DNA from: Sweltsa coloradensis
Lineage: Eukaryota > Arthropoda > Insecta > Plecoptera > Chloroperlidae
Direction of reading: 5' to 3'
DNA: 64,000 nt
NCBI GenBank assembly: GCA_024449915.1
Contig: JAMZAV010001282.1
Location: 310,001-374,000, forward strand
Positions 9,608-20,437 of this stretch are shown here, piece after piece (the stretch's first letter is position 1; each line of letters starts with the position of its first letter). Both the position numbers and the translations under genes were made by a program. The notes beneath the pieces are model-generated. The model did not search any database. It saw only the letters and a program-made list of their open reading frames with translations, and was not told the origin of the DNA.

Positions 9608-10960
9608 GGTAAAATATAAAATATTTTACATAACTTGGAATATTGTGCCATTATTTAAATTTGCGTTTTTAATTTGTCGTTGCAAATGTTACGAAAGCCC
9701 AGTGCGTTTAAATATTTATTTCTTACAACATGTTAATAATGTTTTATAATTGTAACAACCATCCAATTAAGACGTAACAGTTATTAATAATTGATATACA
9801 ATTACGTTTGAATTTTGTATAAATTAGGTGAACACCTATAATTTCCTTTAATATCCTGTCTTAATTATTTTCCTTCAATATTGAAGTTGAGAATAACGGC
9901 AATGATATATCCATATTCTAAACACTATGAAGTGTAATAGATAACTATTTTGCATACAGGATATTTGGCTTATTAACCCAATCGTATATGTTTGTTATGG
10001 CTAGTTTACATAAATGTGTAAGGTTTTGTTTTGTGATTTAGGTATAAGGGTGAAAGAAAACGTATTTTCAAAGATGTCCAAGAACCATGAAATCTCATTA
10101 CACTAGAAGCTCTACCAACGGCCGTCATGCCGTGATGCGTATGAAAGCTTGATCTTTATTGGCTGTGTATAAGGATTTAAAAATCCTGATCAAATTGATT
10201 CATATTTGTTATTCTCTAATCACAAGCCCTATTCCTGTCCCCGTGTGCAAGTATGGGTTTCCTATAGTTTATTCCTCTACCTTATACCTTAAACATCCAT
10301 GTAAACTAGCCATGATAATGTGTGTGATAAAGTGTGTAATAGAAATAAAAGATCATAATAACGACTTTCATCTCCAAACTGTCGTATTTCGATCAACTAG
10401 AAACCCTCAATAATATCATGATTTTAGGTGGAGTTCGTTCAGTTGATGCAAACATTTTATGAGGGCATATCAACATAATCAATATCAATGTTTTTACAAC
10501 AAGTAATTAGGTTAATGTATTTGTGATAGTTTAGGAAAGTGTTGACTAACATTTAAATAACTGTTTTGCTTGTTTTATTCACAATATCCACATTGCTTTT
10601 TGCTTTTTGGTAACTATTTGTATGATGACCTACTTGTATTGAATTGATAGATTTGATAAAAAAAACTTGGTCAAGTAAAGAATTTTCACCTCCACGTACT
10701 AAATGGTCCCGAGTGACGTAATTTTGATGTTTTATATTATTTTTAACTTTTAATTATATGATTAGTTTAACGAAGATATTGCGCATATCTCCAACAATTT
10801 TATGTGACATCTTTAACTATCGACCATCAACTTTACATCTACGCTAATTATCACAGCAGCCACTTTTGTTTAATCAAATCCTGATCATTTTCAAATAATT
10901 AAAAAATGCCCACCGTTCCCATTTTACTAGATCTAATACTAATATGTTCAGCCCAAATTC
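9608..10960. other. AT-rich stretch, nothing recognised
   Basis: Contains only short open frames without motifs. No element ends could be fixed. A LINE fragment begins at its right edge. Confidence 0.35.
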
Positions 10961-10969
10961 TATCCATAC

Positions 10970-11140
10970 ATTTTACGACAATATCCCGACTCACTTTGTA
11001 GTACAATATTTGATAAATTACCTGCATCGATTAAATACTCCGATTCATTTGCACTCTTTAAATACAAATTACAATTCTTTCTCCTAAATAAAGCTTACTA
11101 CTTAAGAGAGTTTCTTGATGATCATATCACAACTATTTAA
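10970..11140 (+). pseudogene. LINE reverse-transcriptase ORF, extreme C-terminal fragment
   Basis: One frame ending at the TAA at 11138-11140 gives RQYPDSLCSTIFDKLPAS, followed by an IKYSDSFALFKYKL segment and a YYLREFLDD stretch. Knowledge: the pattern IW/FxxLPxxIKxxxSxxxFKxxLKxxLL near the C-terminus is typical of CR1/Jockey-clade LINE ORF2 proteins. No start or upstream domain is attached. It lies upstream of a more N-terminal RT fragment in the same orientation, so the element order is scrambled. Confidence 0.7.
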
Positions 11141-11245
11141 TTTCTTATCTTCAACTTTTCTAAAAAATTCCCCATTTTCCTTCACTTGATTAACAAACTT
11201 TATCATCGAAAAATTGTAATTGTTATATTATTTGTTATTATGTTG

Positions 11246-11565
11246 TTAATTATTGGCCCGTTGCTATTTGTGCTGTACGTCAATGACATTCTTTCTTGTT
11301 TGAAGTATTCGAAGTCCATTATGTACGCCGACGATTTAAAATTGTTCAGGCCAATATTAAAAAACTCTGATTGTGACCTTCTACAACAAGACATCTCATC
11401 ATTATCTGATTGGTGTAAGGTCTGGAGACTTGATTTAAATGTACATCTAAGTGCAATGTGATTACTTTCACAAACAAAAAAACTTGATATGCCATGTATA
11501 TAAACTCAACGATTTAACCCTTGAACTTGTAAATGAAACTAATGATCTTGGTGTGATCATTTAGA
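11246..11565 (+). pseudogene. LINE reverse-transcriptase fragment with YADD motif
   Basis: The frame through 11460 reads GPLLFVLYVNDI, then SIMYADDLKLF and LSSLSDWCKVW, the palm-domain signature of non-LTR reverse transcriptases with the catalytic YADD box. After about 11445 the homology moves to another frame (KCNVITFTNKKT, then LNDLTLELVNETNDLGVII before the TAG at 11561-11563), so there is at least one frameshift plus stops. This is a dead fragment of a CR1/Jockey-like LINE. The upstream finger domain and endonuclease are missing. Confidence 0.8.
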
Positions 11566-11569
11566 TTCC

Positions 11570-11650
11570 CTTTCTTCCCCCTACCTAAGGCCTCTCTATA
11601 GGCTAGTGGTGCATTACGGCCTTATAGTTGACTTGCCCTTAACACATGAC
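11570..11650 (+). repeat. Family G fragment
   Basis: C-rich TTCTTCCCCCTACCTAAGG, then GTGGTGCATTACGGCC and GTTGACTTGCCCTTAA. This matches the 3' part of the repeat at 14360-14600 and 53620-53800. Confidence 0.5.
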
Positions 11651-11689
11651 TCAACAAAACCCTTAATTATACAAACTTAAATGCAAATG

Positions 11690-12268
11690 TCCCGGGTACT
11701 CAAACATGACTCGCTCACTCGTCTAACAACGACTTTGGCGTTTTCCTAGTATTTAAAAAATTATTAAACATGTTTTGAAATGCATATAACGCAGTGTAGT
11801 CTACATCAACTGTGACAATACTATGGAAAACATAGCCAGTACGAAATACGTGTAAATATTGCAAGGTTTACTCAATCTCCGAGCAGAATTTGGGGGTACC
11901 TTGAGCGTGCAAGATTCCATACACCTTGGTCACTGCATACAATCACAGCCACAATGATTCGATAAAAATGACTTCTTCAAAAACAAAACCATTGTCGTTA
12001 AAATAAATCCTACAAATTTTAAGATTATTTTAAATTTATTATTTCTTGTAGGTTTAAATCGCAACGGATTTTGATCATTATTTTAGCAGTTCTCAGTTAC
12101 CTGGTCACTGATGTCTTTTTAAAATTTCAGCTCAATCTATTTGGCCGTTCGGCCGTATGGGATCGGACAGACATACATTTACCATACATTTGACAGACAC
12201 ATTAGTCACGACGAAGACCCGATCAAGTGGCGTTATAAATCCTCATTCGCTTCGCTCACTCGTCTAAC
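11690..12268 (+). mobile_element. Family D element
   Basis: Opens CGGGTACTCAAACATGACTC, GCTCACTCGTCTAACAACG, ACTTTGGCGTTTTCC and closes CATTCGCTTCGCTCACTCGTCTAA. Near its end TTTCAGCTCAATCTATTTGG precedes a GACAGACATAC tail. This resembles the phrase (bases ending in a CAGACAGA run) common at RTE-type 3' ends in insects, which is my recollection and unverified. There is no protein coding. Confidence 0.65.
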
Positions 12269-12345
12269 TACTAGGGAAACGCCAAAGTCGTTGTTAAACG
12301 AGTGAGTAAGACAAGTGTTGAGTACCCGGGAACATCCCCTTTCCT
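12269..12345 (-). mobile_element. Family D left-end fragment, inverted
   Basis: Complement of the family D start: CTAGGGAAACGCCAAAGTCG, TTGTTAAACGAGTGAG, then GTGTTGAGTACCCGGG. It abuts the end of the preceding copy head to tail. Confidence 0.65.
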
Positions 12346-12389
12346 CCCCTATACCTAAGGCTGGATCTAGCCCAGTATGGGGAATGATA

Positions 12390-12757
12390 CCGGGTACTAT
12401 ACACATGGCGCTCACTCACTCGTTTAAAAACGACTTTGGCGTTTCCCTAGTATATTGCAGGCTGTCGCCTTTTTTACATATGAAAAATCTAAACAAATGC
12501 TATCGATATTTAAAAAAAAAACATTTCTATTTATTGTAGGGTTAAATCGCAATGGATCTAGCTGATTTTGTAAACAGTTCTCAGTAAACTCGCACCGGAT
12601 GTCTGTTTAAAATTTCAGCCAAATCTGTTCAGCGATTCGGCTGATTTTCGACGAACAGACAGACACACACACACACAGACTCACAGAATAAGCGCCGTTT
12701 GAGTTGAATGGAGACCACTCAGTCGCTACGCTCCCTCGTTTAATAATATCTATCTGA
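12390..12757 (+). mobile_element. Family D element, second copy
   Basis: Starts CGGGTACTATACACATGGCG, continues ACGACTTTGGCGTTTCCCTA. Its 3' part has TTTCAGCCAAATCTGTTCAG, a CAGACAGACACACACACACA stretch and a CAGTCGCTACGCTCCCTCGT end. It is shorter than the copy at 11690. Confidence 0.65.
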
Positions 12758-12769
12758 AAACCAGCTCTT

Positions 12770-13560
12770 ATTGAATTGAGTTGGCAGACTCTAAATTCAA
12801 TTATATTATTTTATCATTGTTTTACTGTCCTTCAACTTAAATTATATAGATCTGTATAATCCTTTTTACTTGCATACACTAAATTATATAATATATTAAC
12901 GTATACCTGTTTTTAGAGTTTCTTAATTAATTCAGAACAGAAACGAAATTGGTGGCTTTGTACTTATTGATAAAAACAGTGTTTAATACTTTTTAAATAA
13001 TAAAAATAACCTATGTTTTTATGTACGCCTATATGTAAACCATGTCAAAGATGCCATGCTCATACGAGGAATACATCATAAAATGAACTGTAAGAATGAA
13101 AAAATACTAAATCTCTGAAAAGTAAACTTATTTTTTATCGTTTATCCTTGAGCCGAAGCTAGATGGTGACGCACATTCTTCTCGTGTTCATATTCCGTGG
13201 GGGTTCGTCCGACGTGTGCAGTATAATAAGAAATACCAACGTACCCGACCCACGCCTCTCGCAAGTCTCGCCAACTTTGTAAAGAAATTGTAGCAAAACA
13301 AATTAGCGAGCTAGAAAAGTCTGCAGCTCCCACGGGCTAACCATGTTAAAACACAAGAACATTAGGGCAAGTGTTGAAAACATGTCTTGTGACGGTCGGT
13401 GGGTTATTAATGTTATTGCGAGGGAGATTTGTGTTGGTAGGTGGCTCTTGGGGACGATTGGAGAGAGTTAGAGTCTGGGCGTGAGGTCGAGGTTAAGCGA
13501 CATTGGGTCGGGACGGGCTTGGGCGATTTGAAGAGGGTGACTTTTTTTAAAACTAGGAAA
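12770..13560. other. Fragment of SINE-B end, then unassigned sequence
   Basis: CTGAAAACCAGCTC and GGCAGACTCTAAATTCA at 12770-12815 look like a decayed SINE-B tail. The remainder includes a G-rich patch at 13410-13550 (GGGTCGGGACGGGCTTGGGC). No gene is recognised. Confidence 0.35.
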
Positions 13561-13567
13561 ACGCTAA

Positions 13568-14313
13568 AGTCCCGCCGCGTTGATGGATGAGCTTTTTAAA
13601 GTTTTTAGTTTGCGTGGGATATCTTTACTTTTGCAAGTGCTTTGTTTGGTTGCCTACGCATTGTAGGGGATTGTTGTCAAGTTTCTATTGTTTCTTGTCA
13701 ATTGGTATTATTTACCGTAAAAAACTTACATTAAAAGCTTTATTTCTATGGATTCTGGCTAACTTTTTCAACTTTTTCTTTCAAAAGGTACTACATCACC
13801 ATAACCCTAATGTCCATGTATAATATGAACGTTGTAGCCCCACCCGTTTGGTCTGAATTGGCCCAAATGTCACGAAAATATCGCACTAAAAATCAAAAAC
13901 TTATATTAAAAGCTTTATTTCTATAGATTCTGGTTAACTTTTTCAACTTTTTTCTTTCAGAAAGCAATACATCACCATTGCCTTAATGTCCATGTGAAAT
14001 ATGAACGTTGTAGCCCCACCCGCTTGGTCAGAATCGGCCCAAATGTCACGAAAATATCGCACTAAAAATCGAAAAAAATCGTAAAAGTACGATATTCATG
14101 AGAAATATTTCTTCGATTGTACCCAAAAACGTAGCAAGTCTAAGTTCAGAGATTTCGAAGGTCCCCTCTAATTTTCATCAAGATCGGATATGCCGTTTTC
14201 CCGGTAGAGAGCGAACAAACAGACAAAAATACAAATAAAAAAAAAAAAAAAAAACACCCGAGTTAAATTTTTTGGGGGGTCAGTGAAATTGAAGTCTTCG
14301 CTTCGCTCATCCA
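13568..14313 (-). mobile_element. Family C element with internal 175-bp tandem duplication
   Basis: Begins AGTCCCGCCGCGTTGATGG and ends CTTCGCTTCGCTCATCCA. The module TTACATTAAAAGCTTTATTT ... GTAGCCCCACCCG ... ATCGCACTAAAAATC occurs twice in tandem (about 13722-13895 and 13896-14070). Probable flanking duplication: AACTAGGAAAACGCT before and AACTTGGGAAAATCT after, diverged. Confidence 0.8.
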
Positions 14314-14354
14314 ATTAACTTGGGAAAATCTGACCTGGGTGCGCATTATAGTAT

Positions 14355-14600
14355 GTAGAGGAGTTTGAAACTAGAGGCGAGCTCTGGCGGTCGACGTAGG
14401 GGAACCGTTCCTCTCCCCTCGACGACGACGACAATGACAACACGAACGATTGCAAAGACGATGACGATGACGATGTGAGAGCCCCAATCCCTTCCCTCCC
14501 TCTACCCGTGGCTGGTTCTGACCAGCATGACACTTTCCTCCCCATATCCCCTAGGCTATTGTGGCGCATTTTAACGGTTGACGCGCCCTTAATGAAAATA
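14355..14600. repeat. Family G repeat with GAC/GATGAC tract
   Basis: Contains GAAACTAGAGGCGAGCTCTGG, a CGACGACGACGACAATGAC tract, a GATGACGATGACGATG tract, then CCCATATCCCCTAGGC and CGGTTGACGCGCCCTTAATG. The copy at 53625-53800 keeps the same order, so this is a dispersed family and not a coding Asp/Ser repeat. Confidence 0.7.
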
Positions 14601-14611
14601 AACGTTACCAA

Positions 14612-14830
14612 AAAAAACTCTCAGGTGTCTACCTAGGTATATTTGAGTTAGGACATTTGTGAAGGGGTGTCCGAGGGCTGTTTGCGAGGACTCAATCCCT
14701 TGCATTAACGACTTATTAAAACCTCGGAAAAAGCGTTTAGTCAGGATTGCCGGCTTAACGGGATTCGAACCCGGGACCTCCCGAATCAGCCTCGAGGTTT
14801 ACGCTTGCGCTGTAGTCTAGAGGGTGAAGT
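14612..14830 (-). mobile_element. SINE-1 copy
   Basis: On the minus strand: CTCGAGGCTGATTCGGGAGG, GGGTTCGAATCCCG (box B), GCCGGCAATCCTGAC, then the AATGCAAGGGATTGAGTCC block. The tail is lost after CTAGGTAGACACCTGAGAG. Confidence 0.8.
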
Positions 14831-15059
14831 TTTATACTTAATCGGGTAGTTTCGGGACACTCTTATCTCCCAACATCACATTATAGAGATTTGCGATCTT
14901 AAACTCGCTAAGTGGTCAGGGGTAGAGTGGGTGACCTCTCTCCCCTGAAACACACGTACACCGCTAGCTAGAGTAGACGAGTGTTCGAGAGCTAGTGTAA
15001 CGGCTTCGTTCTCCTCGACGTCTGCTCGGCAGTTCGGGTTAGTGGAGAAACCTATGACT

Positions 15060-15160
15060 GTCAAAGTTTCACCGTCCTTTCGGATGGGACGTTAAGCCGT
15101 TGGTCTCCTTGGTACTTTTCGACAAGAGTAGGTTACGTGCCGGTACAGGGTTTCCCCTCC
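15060..15160 (+). repeat. Possible widely distributed invertebrate repeat segment
   Basis: CCGTCCTTTCGGATGGGACG followed by TTAAGCCGTTGGTCTCCTTGG. I recall very similar wording from repeats of several unrelated invertebrates, but could not check it. The flanks (14870-14920 and 15230-15260) share ATTATAGAGA-TTGC-ATCTTA-ACTCGCTAA, suggesting two broken copies of one repeat. Confidence 0.35.
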
Positions 15161-15599
15161 TTCCTTCTATTAAATTTGCACTATTGGATTACATTTTCCG
15201 TTGCAAATAGAGACTTAATAATAAAATAATATTATAGAGAATTGCAATCTTATACTCGCTAACTCGTGACAAATGTTACGTAGCGTGTATAAGTTAGGGT
15301 GTATGGGGTAGGGCGATTTAGTTAAGCAACTTTGGGTCTGGACGGAGAATAGGGAGGAACGCGTTCCTTTATTGGGATCTGTCATCAGATCGCGTTTCTT
15401 TTCCGTATGGACCCAGGGTAGAATTTGACACATATATTGCCTCCACTATCGTGAAAACTGTCAACAAGTCAGGTCATCAAGTACAGCCAGCTACTTGAAC
15501 ATACCCCTCCTGCCCTCCCGTGGCAGGTTCTGTCCAGCACGGGCCTGTCCTACCAGCGTAGAGTTGCGTATAAGACCAACGGTTGATGCGCGTTGAAGT

Positions 15600-16070
15600 C
15601 AATTAAATTTAAAACTTATTTTTCAACATCAGGAGCTTTGATGAAATTTTAAATTACTTCTTTTGTAGAGAGAGAGAAGTGGAACGAATTTAACGTTTCT
15701 TTCAAAGTTCTAAGCTCTTTAGTAATCCGATCAAATAAGGTAAAAATTAAAATTAAAGACTTAATTGCTTGTCTACTTTTTCCTTCTTATTGTTTGAAGT
15801 AACTTATAAAATTCAAATAAGTTCGGTTCTAAGTACGTCTTCTCCCAAGAACGAAACCTGTTTTAAACTTTCCAGATTGTTTATATTTTTCTGGTATAGG
15901 TCGATGATTGTGATCATTTTTTTGTTTCGTGTGGCTGGTTTTAATTGTGGTTGTTTTGCAACGTTATAACGTTCCTTTCTTGACATATTAACTCGACACA
16001 GTTTCACATATCACACGCGATAAACAAGCACTTTAATGCGCTTCACATAATACCAAACAGTTAGAGAAAC
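15600..16070. other. AT-rich stretch, nothing recognised
   Basis: Short frames only. No recognisable element ends. Confidence 0.35.
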
Positions 16071-16079
16071 ATATTCACT

Positions 16080-16231
16080 ACATGGGCAGGAAAATTTATA
16101 ACAATCTTTCTGATAATTTAAAATCAATACTAAACATTCACATGTTTAAAATCAAGGTAAACAATATCTTATCATCACTACCTTCTACAGCATCGATGAA
16201 TACTTTGAAACATAGCAGGAACCAATCCTAG
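16080..16231 (+). pseudogene. LINE ORF2 C-terminal fragment
   Basis: The frame YMGRKIYNNLSDNLKSIL continues NIHMFKIKVNNILSSL and ends at the TAG at 16229-16231. It matches the G-x-K-I/L-Y-N-x-L-P/S-x-x-I/L-K C-terminal signature of L2/CR1-like LINEs. Different from the fragment at 10970. Confidence 0.65.
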
Positions 16232-16498
16232 CTCTACTCTGGCAGGTATACAGTTGATATTTCATTTGTGTCAATTGTGACATATCTGTCTGTTTTGTAC
16301 CTGTAGTGTATTGATATAATATATTTATGTTATAATAACTCTTACTTCATATTAATGTGTTTTGATTTTGTATTGATCACCAGGTTAGGTGGATGAATGA
16401 TCTGTTAAAAGATTCAACCTCGCCTTTTTTGTTGTTTATATATTTTTGTGTAAAATGTGTGTCAACAAAATAAAGCTACTTACTACTACTACCTCGTT
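16232..16498 (+). mobile_element. LINE 3' UTR with (TAC)n tail
   Basis: Follows the ORF2 C-terminus without a break. It ends GTCAACAAAATAAAGC followed by TACTTACTACTACTACC. A microsatellite in place of poly-A is usual for this LINE group. Confidence 0.65.
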
Positions 16499-16661
16499 AG
16501 AAAACTTGCTGGACGCTGGTGTTGAGTGGGTGTTTACACATACGTAGGCCACAAGGCGGTTGTGATACTTTTAAAAGTGATCATCTTCAACCTCTCCATT
16601 TTGTTAAAACTTTATACCAAAACATGTCAGATTCTTATGTGTTCTTTCTCCTTGTCCTCAG

Positions 16662-16711
16662 GTATGTAGCGAGCAGTACTTCATACTTAAGTTGCCAAGT
16701 GTTCATACTTG
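16662..16711 (+). other. Candidate 50-nt internal exon
   Basis: The acceptor TTCTTTCTCCTTGTCCTCAG precedes it and the donor GTGAGT follows CATACTTG. Two of three frames are open (VCSEQYFILKLPSVHT or YVASSTSYLSCQVFIL). No homology is recognised, so this is a splice-signal observation only. Chance occurrence in 64 kb is quite possible. Confidence 0.2.
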
Positions 16712-17109
16712 GTGAGTACCGCCAGTGAGATCGTGTATCATACATCCAGTCAGTATCATTGCTCATACATCATCATCACCCACTGCCTTATTGTACACCC
16801 ATGTTTCTTGTACATATCTGTGTAAACCACGCCTATAATTTAGATTTTCATTTTGATCAAATAATGCGAGGAATTAATTTGTTGATGGACTCATGTACTT
16901 ACTTTGTGACTAAATAACAGGATTCATATCCCATTTAATTAATAGTTGTAAAACAAATTATTTATTATTTATTTATTATAACTTAAAATCAAAATAGTAA
17001 AATGCATATTAATAAACAATGTAAGACAACATTTAAATGATACACAACGAATTCCGGAGAAAGAAAACGTCAAGAACCCAATTACTTGATTAAGCAGTTA
17101 TATATTTTT

Positions 17110-17285
17110 ATAATTCATTTTGTTGGTACATAACTTTTCGATCAGTTCAATTGATTGACTGATTTTTATACTTCGTTTTTTTGCTTGATAACTTTTCGCT
17201 CAGGTCATTTGATTGATTGATTTTTTTACTTCGTTTTGTTAGTAGAAAACTTTTCGATCAGTTCAATTGATTGATTGTTTAAATT
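17110..17285 (+). repeat. Three-copy tandem repeat of about 60 bp
   Basis: Three imperfect units share TTTTGTTGGTACATAACTTT, TCGATCAGTTCAATTGATTG and a T-rich end. Unit starts are near 17117, 17183 and 17236. Confidence 0.75.
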
Positions 17286-17827
17286 GATAGATTTGTTTTG
17301 TTTTTAACATGTAGTTACCTTAAATTAACTATATAGGTTGATTACTTCGCTGTACGTTGACTTCTGGCGCAGAGTATGCCTGCACGTGTGTGCGAAACTA
17401 TAAACCGAAGCTTGAGCAACTCCAGGGATTACGTCTTATATCGAGGGGTGTTCACTGCGAGACGAGAACTAACAACTAAATGGCTAGAAACTTACGTGGC
17501 TCTAATTATACACAAGACTTCGCGTGTTAAACGTACCATGTTGTACCATGGATCCGGTTTTATCTTTGTTTTAACTAGTTTCGTGTTTTAGAATTGGATT
17601 TTAGTTTTAGTTTAGACCCTACTCTTAGTTTATGTGTCTGTAAATTCAATTTACAGCATTTTCTTCAAACACAGCTGAAAGTTCTATATTTACAAAACAT
17701 TTAGCATGGCGAGAATCGTATTATTTTCAGTCAGTTTAATATCTGGTTTATTTGATAGTAAATTATTAGGAAACGAACCTACATATTATGATATGATATG
17801 GTTTATTTTCTGTCCGTCCGTCGTATT

Positions 17828-17834
17828 TTTATTT

Positions 17835-17867
<33 letters not shown>

Positions 17868-18115
17868 GTCTATCCTATTCAGTTAAAAAAACTGATTAAC
17901 AAAGGACAACTAAATTAATCTAATTAAACAGATGCAGACACAACAATGAACTACAGTTAAGTAAATATTAATTGAAATATTGCTATTACATCAACAATAT
18001 ATTAAAACACAATAATTTTGGTAACACATTCAAAAATGATATTAAATGCAATTAATCAACGAACCAAATATATAAAAAAAAAAACGGAAAAAGAAAGAAA
18101 AGAAAAAACTTATTA
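17828..18115 (-). mobile_element. LINE-like 3' tail (family F)
   Basis: On the minus strand it reads ...TTCATTGTTGTGTCTGCATC, TGAATAGGATAGACGTTAAA and then an (ATAA)n run. Copies at 27760-28020 and 56285-56590 share the same sequence, always ending in the TAAA-type microsatellite. This is consistent with 5'-truncated LINE insertions. Confidence 0.65.
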
Positions 18116-18180
18116 TTAGACGATCCCACTCAGACGAATATGAGGTTTGCCAAAAATCAGTAACAACAACTCAGGGAGTG

Positions 18181-18365
18181 ATCAAACTTTCGCGGATGAG
18201 ACCACTGAACGTATCTGTATGTGTGTCAAGTCTCCGTTGTTTTTATTACATTTCTCTTTAATTAACAAGGATCACACAATGTTTAGGTGACCCTTGTGTC
18301 AGAGAGACTTGAATATCACCATCCTAAAGGTAAAATTCGTTCGACCCGGCACCTCCACCAAAAGT
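18181..18365 (+). mobile_element. Family E fragment
   Basis: Contains GTATGTGTGTCAAGTCTCCG and TTAACAAGGATCACACAATGT, then GGTGACCCTTG, and ends with CGACCCGGCACCTCCACCAAA. Confidence 0.65.
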
Positions 18366-18530
18366 TTGCAATTATATAATTTTATTTGTCTATTATTCAA
18401 AATCTGTTGGTTAAATAGCTTTGCTGGCCAGTTTTTCTTAGTGTTTCCAAATACTAAATTGATTCAAGTTCCAATCTTAATACTTTTTTTCGTTATAAAT
18501 TGAAACTAGTAGAATAGATATATTGTTTGT

Positions 18531-18727
18531 TAAATTGAAATTATTTGAACGTACACTGTTCTTAAAATAAATATTATATATTTTGTAATATTTCGACACA
18601 AATTCTAGAGTATCCAACTAGGTTGAACAAAGCAATTTTTTAATTTCATTTTTTTTTAAATTGCTTTGTTCAACCCAGTTTAATAAAGACTCTAGAACAG
18701 TGTACGTCCAAATAATTTCAATTTAAC
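18531..18727. repeat. 197-bp palindrome
   Basis: Outer arms: TTAAATTGAAATTATTTGAA and CGTACACTGTTCT on the left, with their complement at 18690-18727. Inner arms: GGTTGAACAAAGCAATTTTTT against AAATTGCTTTGTTCAACCC. The left arm holds an extra AT-rich 40-bp insertion. Confidence 0.8.
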
Positions 18728-18769
18728 TTTTTTTCGTGTAAACATGTCAAGGGACACTTGCATAGCGTG

Positions 18770-18900
18770 CCTCAAGTATATAGGTATTTCTTAATTAGGG
18801 ATGTTATGAAGAAAATATCCACGGGCTTTTGAAGAAGACTCAATTCCTCTCATTTGCATTCATGCAGAAGAAACTGTTGAAATCGTCTACTAAATGGTTG
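18770..18900 (-). mobile_element. SINE-1 decayed fragment
   Basis: GAAGAAGACTCAATTCCTCT and CATTTGCATT...GAAACTGTTG correspond to the central SINE-1 block with many changes. Both ends are lost. Confidence 0.45.
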
Positions 18901-19025
18901 CTAGGGCGCGGTCATTTTAAGCTATGAACTTGCTATGGATGTCATATTATTTCAGCGTATTGGCTCAGTTGTTTTAGGCAGCCATGAAGAACACATCTCC
19001 CTGATAAGCTTACAGCCACGGGAGC

Positions 19026-19175
19026 GATATGACCTCGCCACCCCGCACCTCCACTGTTAAATTATCCTCTAATCAATCTTGATATACGCATTTGAGCTTG
19101 ATGTGACCTCGCTGCCCCGCACCTTTACTTACTTACGTATTTACTTACTTACTCACTCTTGATATACGAGTACAC
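19026..19175 (+). repeat. Imperfect tandem duplication with ACTT microsatellite
   Basis: TGACCTCGCCACCCCGCACC and TGACCTCGCTGCCCCGCACC, each followed downstream by CTTGATATACG, repeat at about 85 bp. The second unit holds a (TTAC)n run. Confidence 0.65.
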
Positions 19176-19249
19176 GCTTAATCAACACTGTTTCGTCATG
19201 GGACAGGTAAACTCAACAATAAAGCTAAGTAACAAATCAACTTCAAGTC

Positions 19250-19845
19250 GAATTGGACTAGTTCGTTTTGGCCAGTTTTTTTTGTGGTGTAAGCTATCCA
19301 CGGCGGCTCTTGGGGCTTTGGTTCTCAGCGTATGACACTATAGGGTCACGTAGGTTCTAATCTCGCGGTGCCCGTTGGTAATTGTTCTTTACCCCCATCT
19401 TTCACCACTCATCATAACAAACAGTAATATTACGACAATTGAGACGTTTTCAAACAAAATTCAACCCTGTCTTGGTAAATCTACACTCCCCATCCCGTCT
19501 TGACCCTGCTACCCCTAGTGCTCCGTGTGTCTCAGTCCCGTCTCCCACCATCACGCGAAGTGAAGAATTATCCGCGTGAATTACTTGTAGTTGAGAAGTT
19601 TATCACTAGATGGCGTGGTCCGTACGTAATTACCGCGTGGCCGTGCATGATAGTTCTGTCTCGCCGAGCAGATCGCGATCATACTTACAACCCCTACACT
19701 CACGACGGGGCGCAAGAACTAGCGGTATTTATAACGTCGGCTGTCTAAACTTAATAATGATATTTATTATGCGTTCACACGGCATTTGGTAGGTTAAGAT
19801 GTTTATCAAGAACAAGCTCGGCCAGGGAAATATTCAAAAGAGGGA
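19250..19845. other. Unassigned sequence with a possible tRNA-like segment
   Basis: GGCTCTTGGGGCTTTGGTTC...CGTAGGTTCTAATCTCG at 19310-19370 vaguely resembles a tRNA-like head. The rest contains an 82-codon frame at 19500-19748 with no recognisable domain. Confidence 0.25.
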
Positions 19846-19849
19846 GCGA

Positions 19850-20115
19850 AGCAACTTAATCAAATGATCGTAGAAGAACACACGAAAAATATCGTTTTCA
19901 TGATAAATATATTTTAGGAGGAGTGCCGAGTACATAAAAAGCCTGTTAAAAAGTTTGACCTCGTACTTTATCCCCAAGAGTCATCGAAAGCCTTCTGTAG
20001 CATCCCTGTTGAATGTAAATTTCAACAAAGAAACCCGCATAAAAATCAGAGGTCGTGTTCATTTTATATTGAGAGGCGTGTACACGCGCACGGACGGATA
20101 GAAAGGTGATTCTTA
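19850..20115 (-). mobile_element. Family E element, inverted
   Basis: Starts at the complement of the family end (GGGAGCGAAGCAACTTAATC). It carries TTCAACAAAGAAACCCGC, TCGTGTTCATTTTATATTG and ends CGCGCACGGACGGATAG, the complement of the CCGTCCGT-rich family start. Confidence 0.65.
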
Positions 20116-20437
20116 GGCAGAGCTTCCCCTATAATGTTAAGTATTAATTAATATGAAATCACTGAATCTATTTTTTGCTTAAAAAATCCAATGAAAATAT
20201 ACTTGTATTTACTTGCCCCCCATCGAACTTACTATCTGTAATCACGAGGCCTTGAAAATATTCTGCGTTATGACATATTATTCAAAAATCTAGTCAAGTG
20301 TTTCAGAAATGAGAGAAGCTATCTATTATCCCCATCATGCACAAATATTTACCAACGCAAAGTTACGCCTCGTTAAAAATGGCGGACTTGGGCAAATCCA
20401 TATGTTAAATCATAGGGCAATAAAAACCGTATGCACA

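Noticed and set aside
14315..14611. A 98-codon frame rich in Ser (from GAC/GATGAC repeats)
   Set aside because: It lies in family G, which is repeated at 53615. The serine run is a microsatellite by-product.
19500..19748. An 82-codon GC-richer frame
   Set aside because: No homology recognised and no start or splice context. A frame in another phase is also open.
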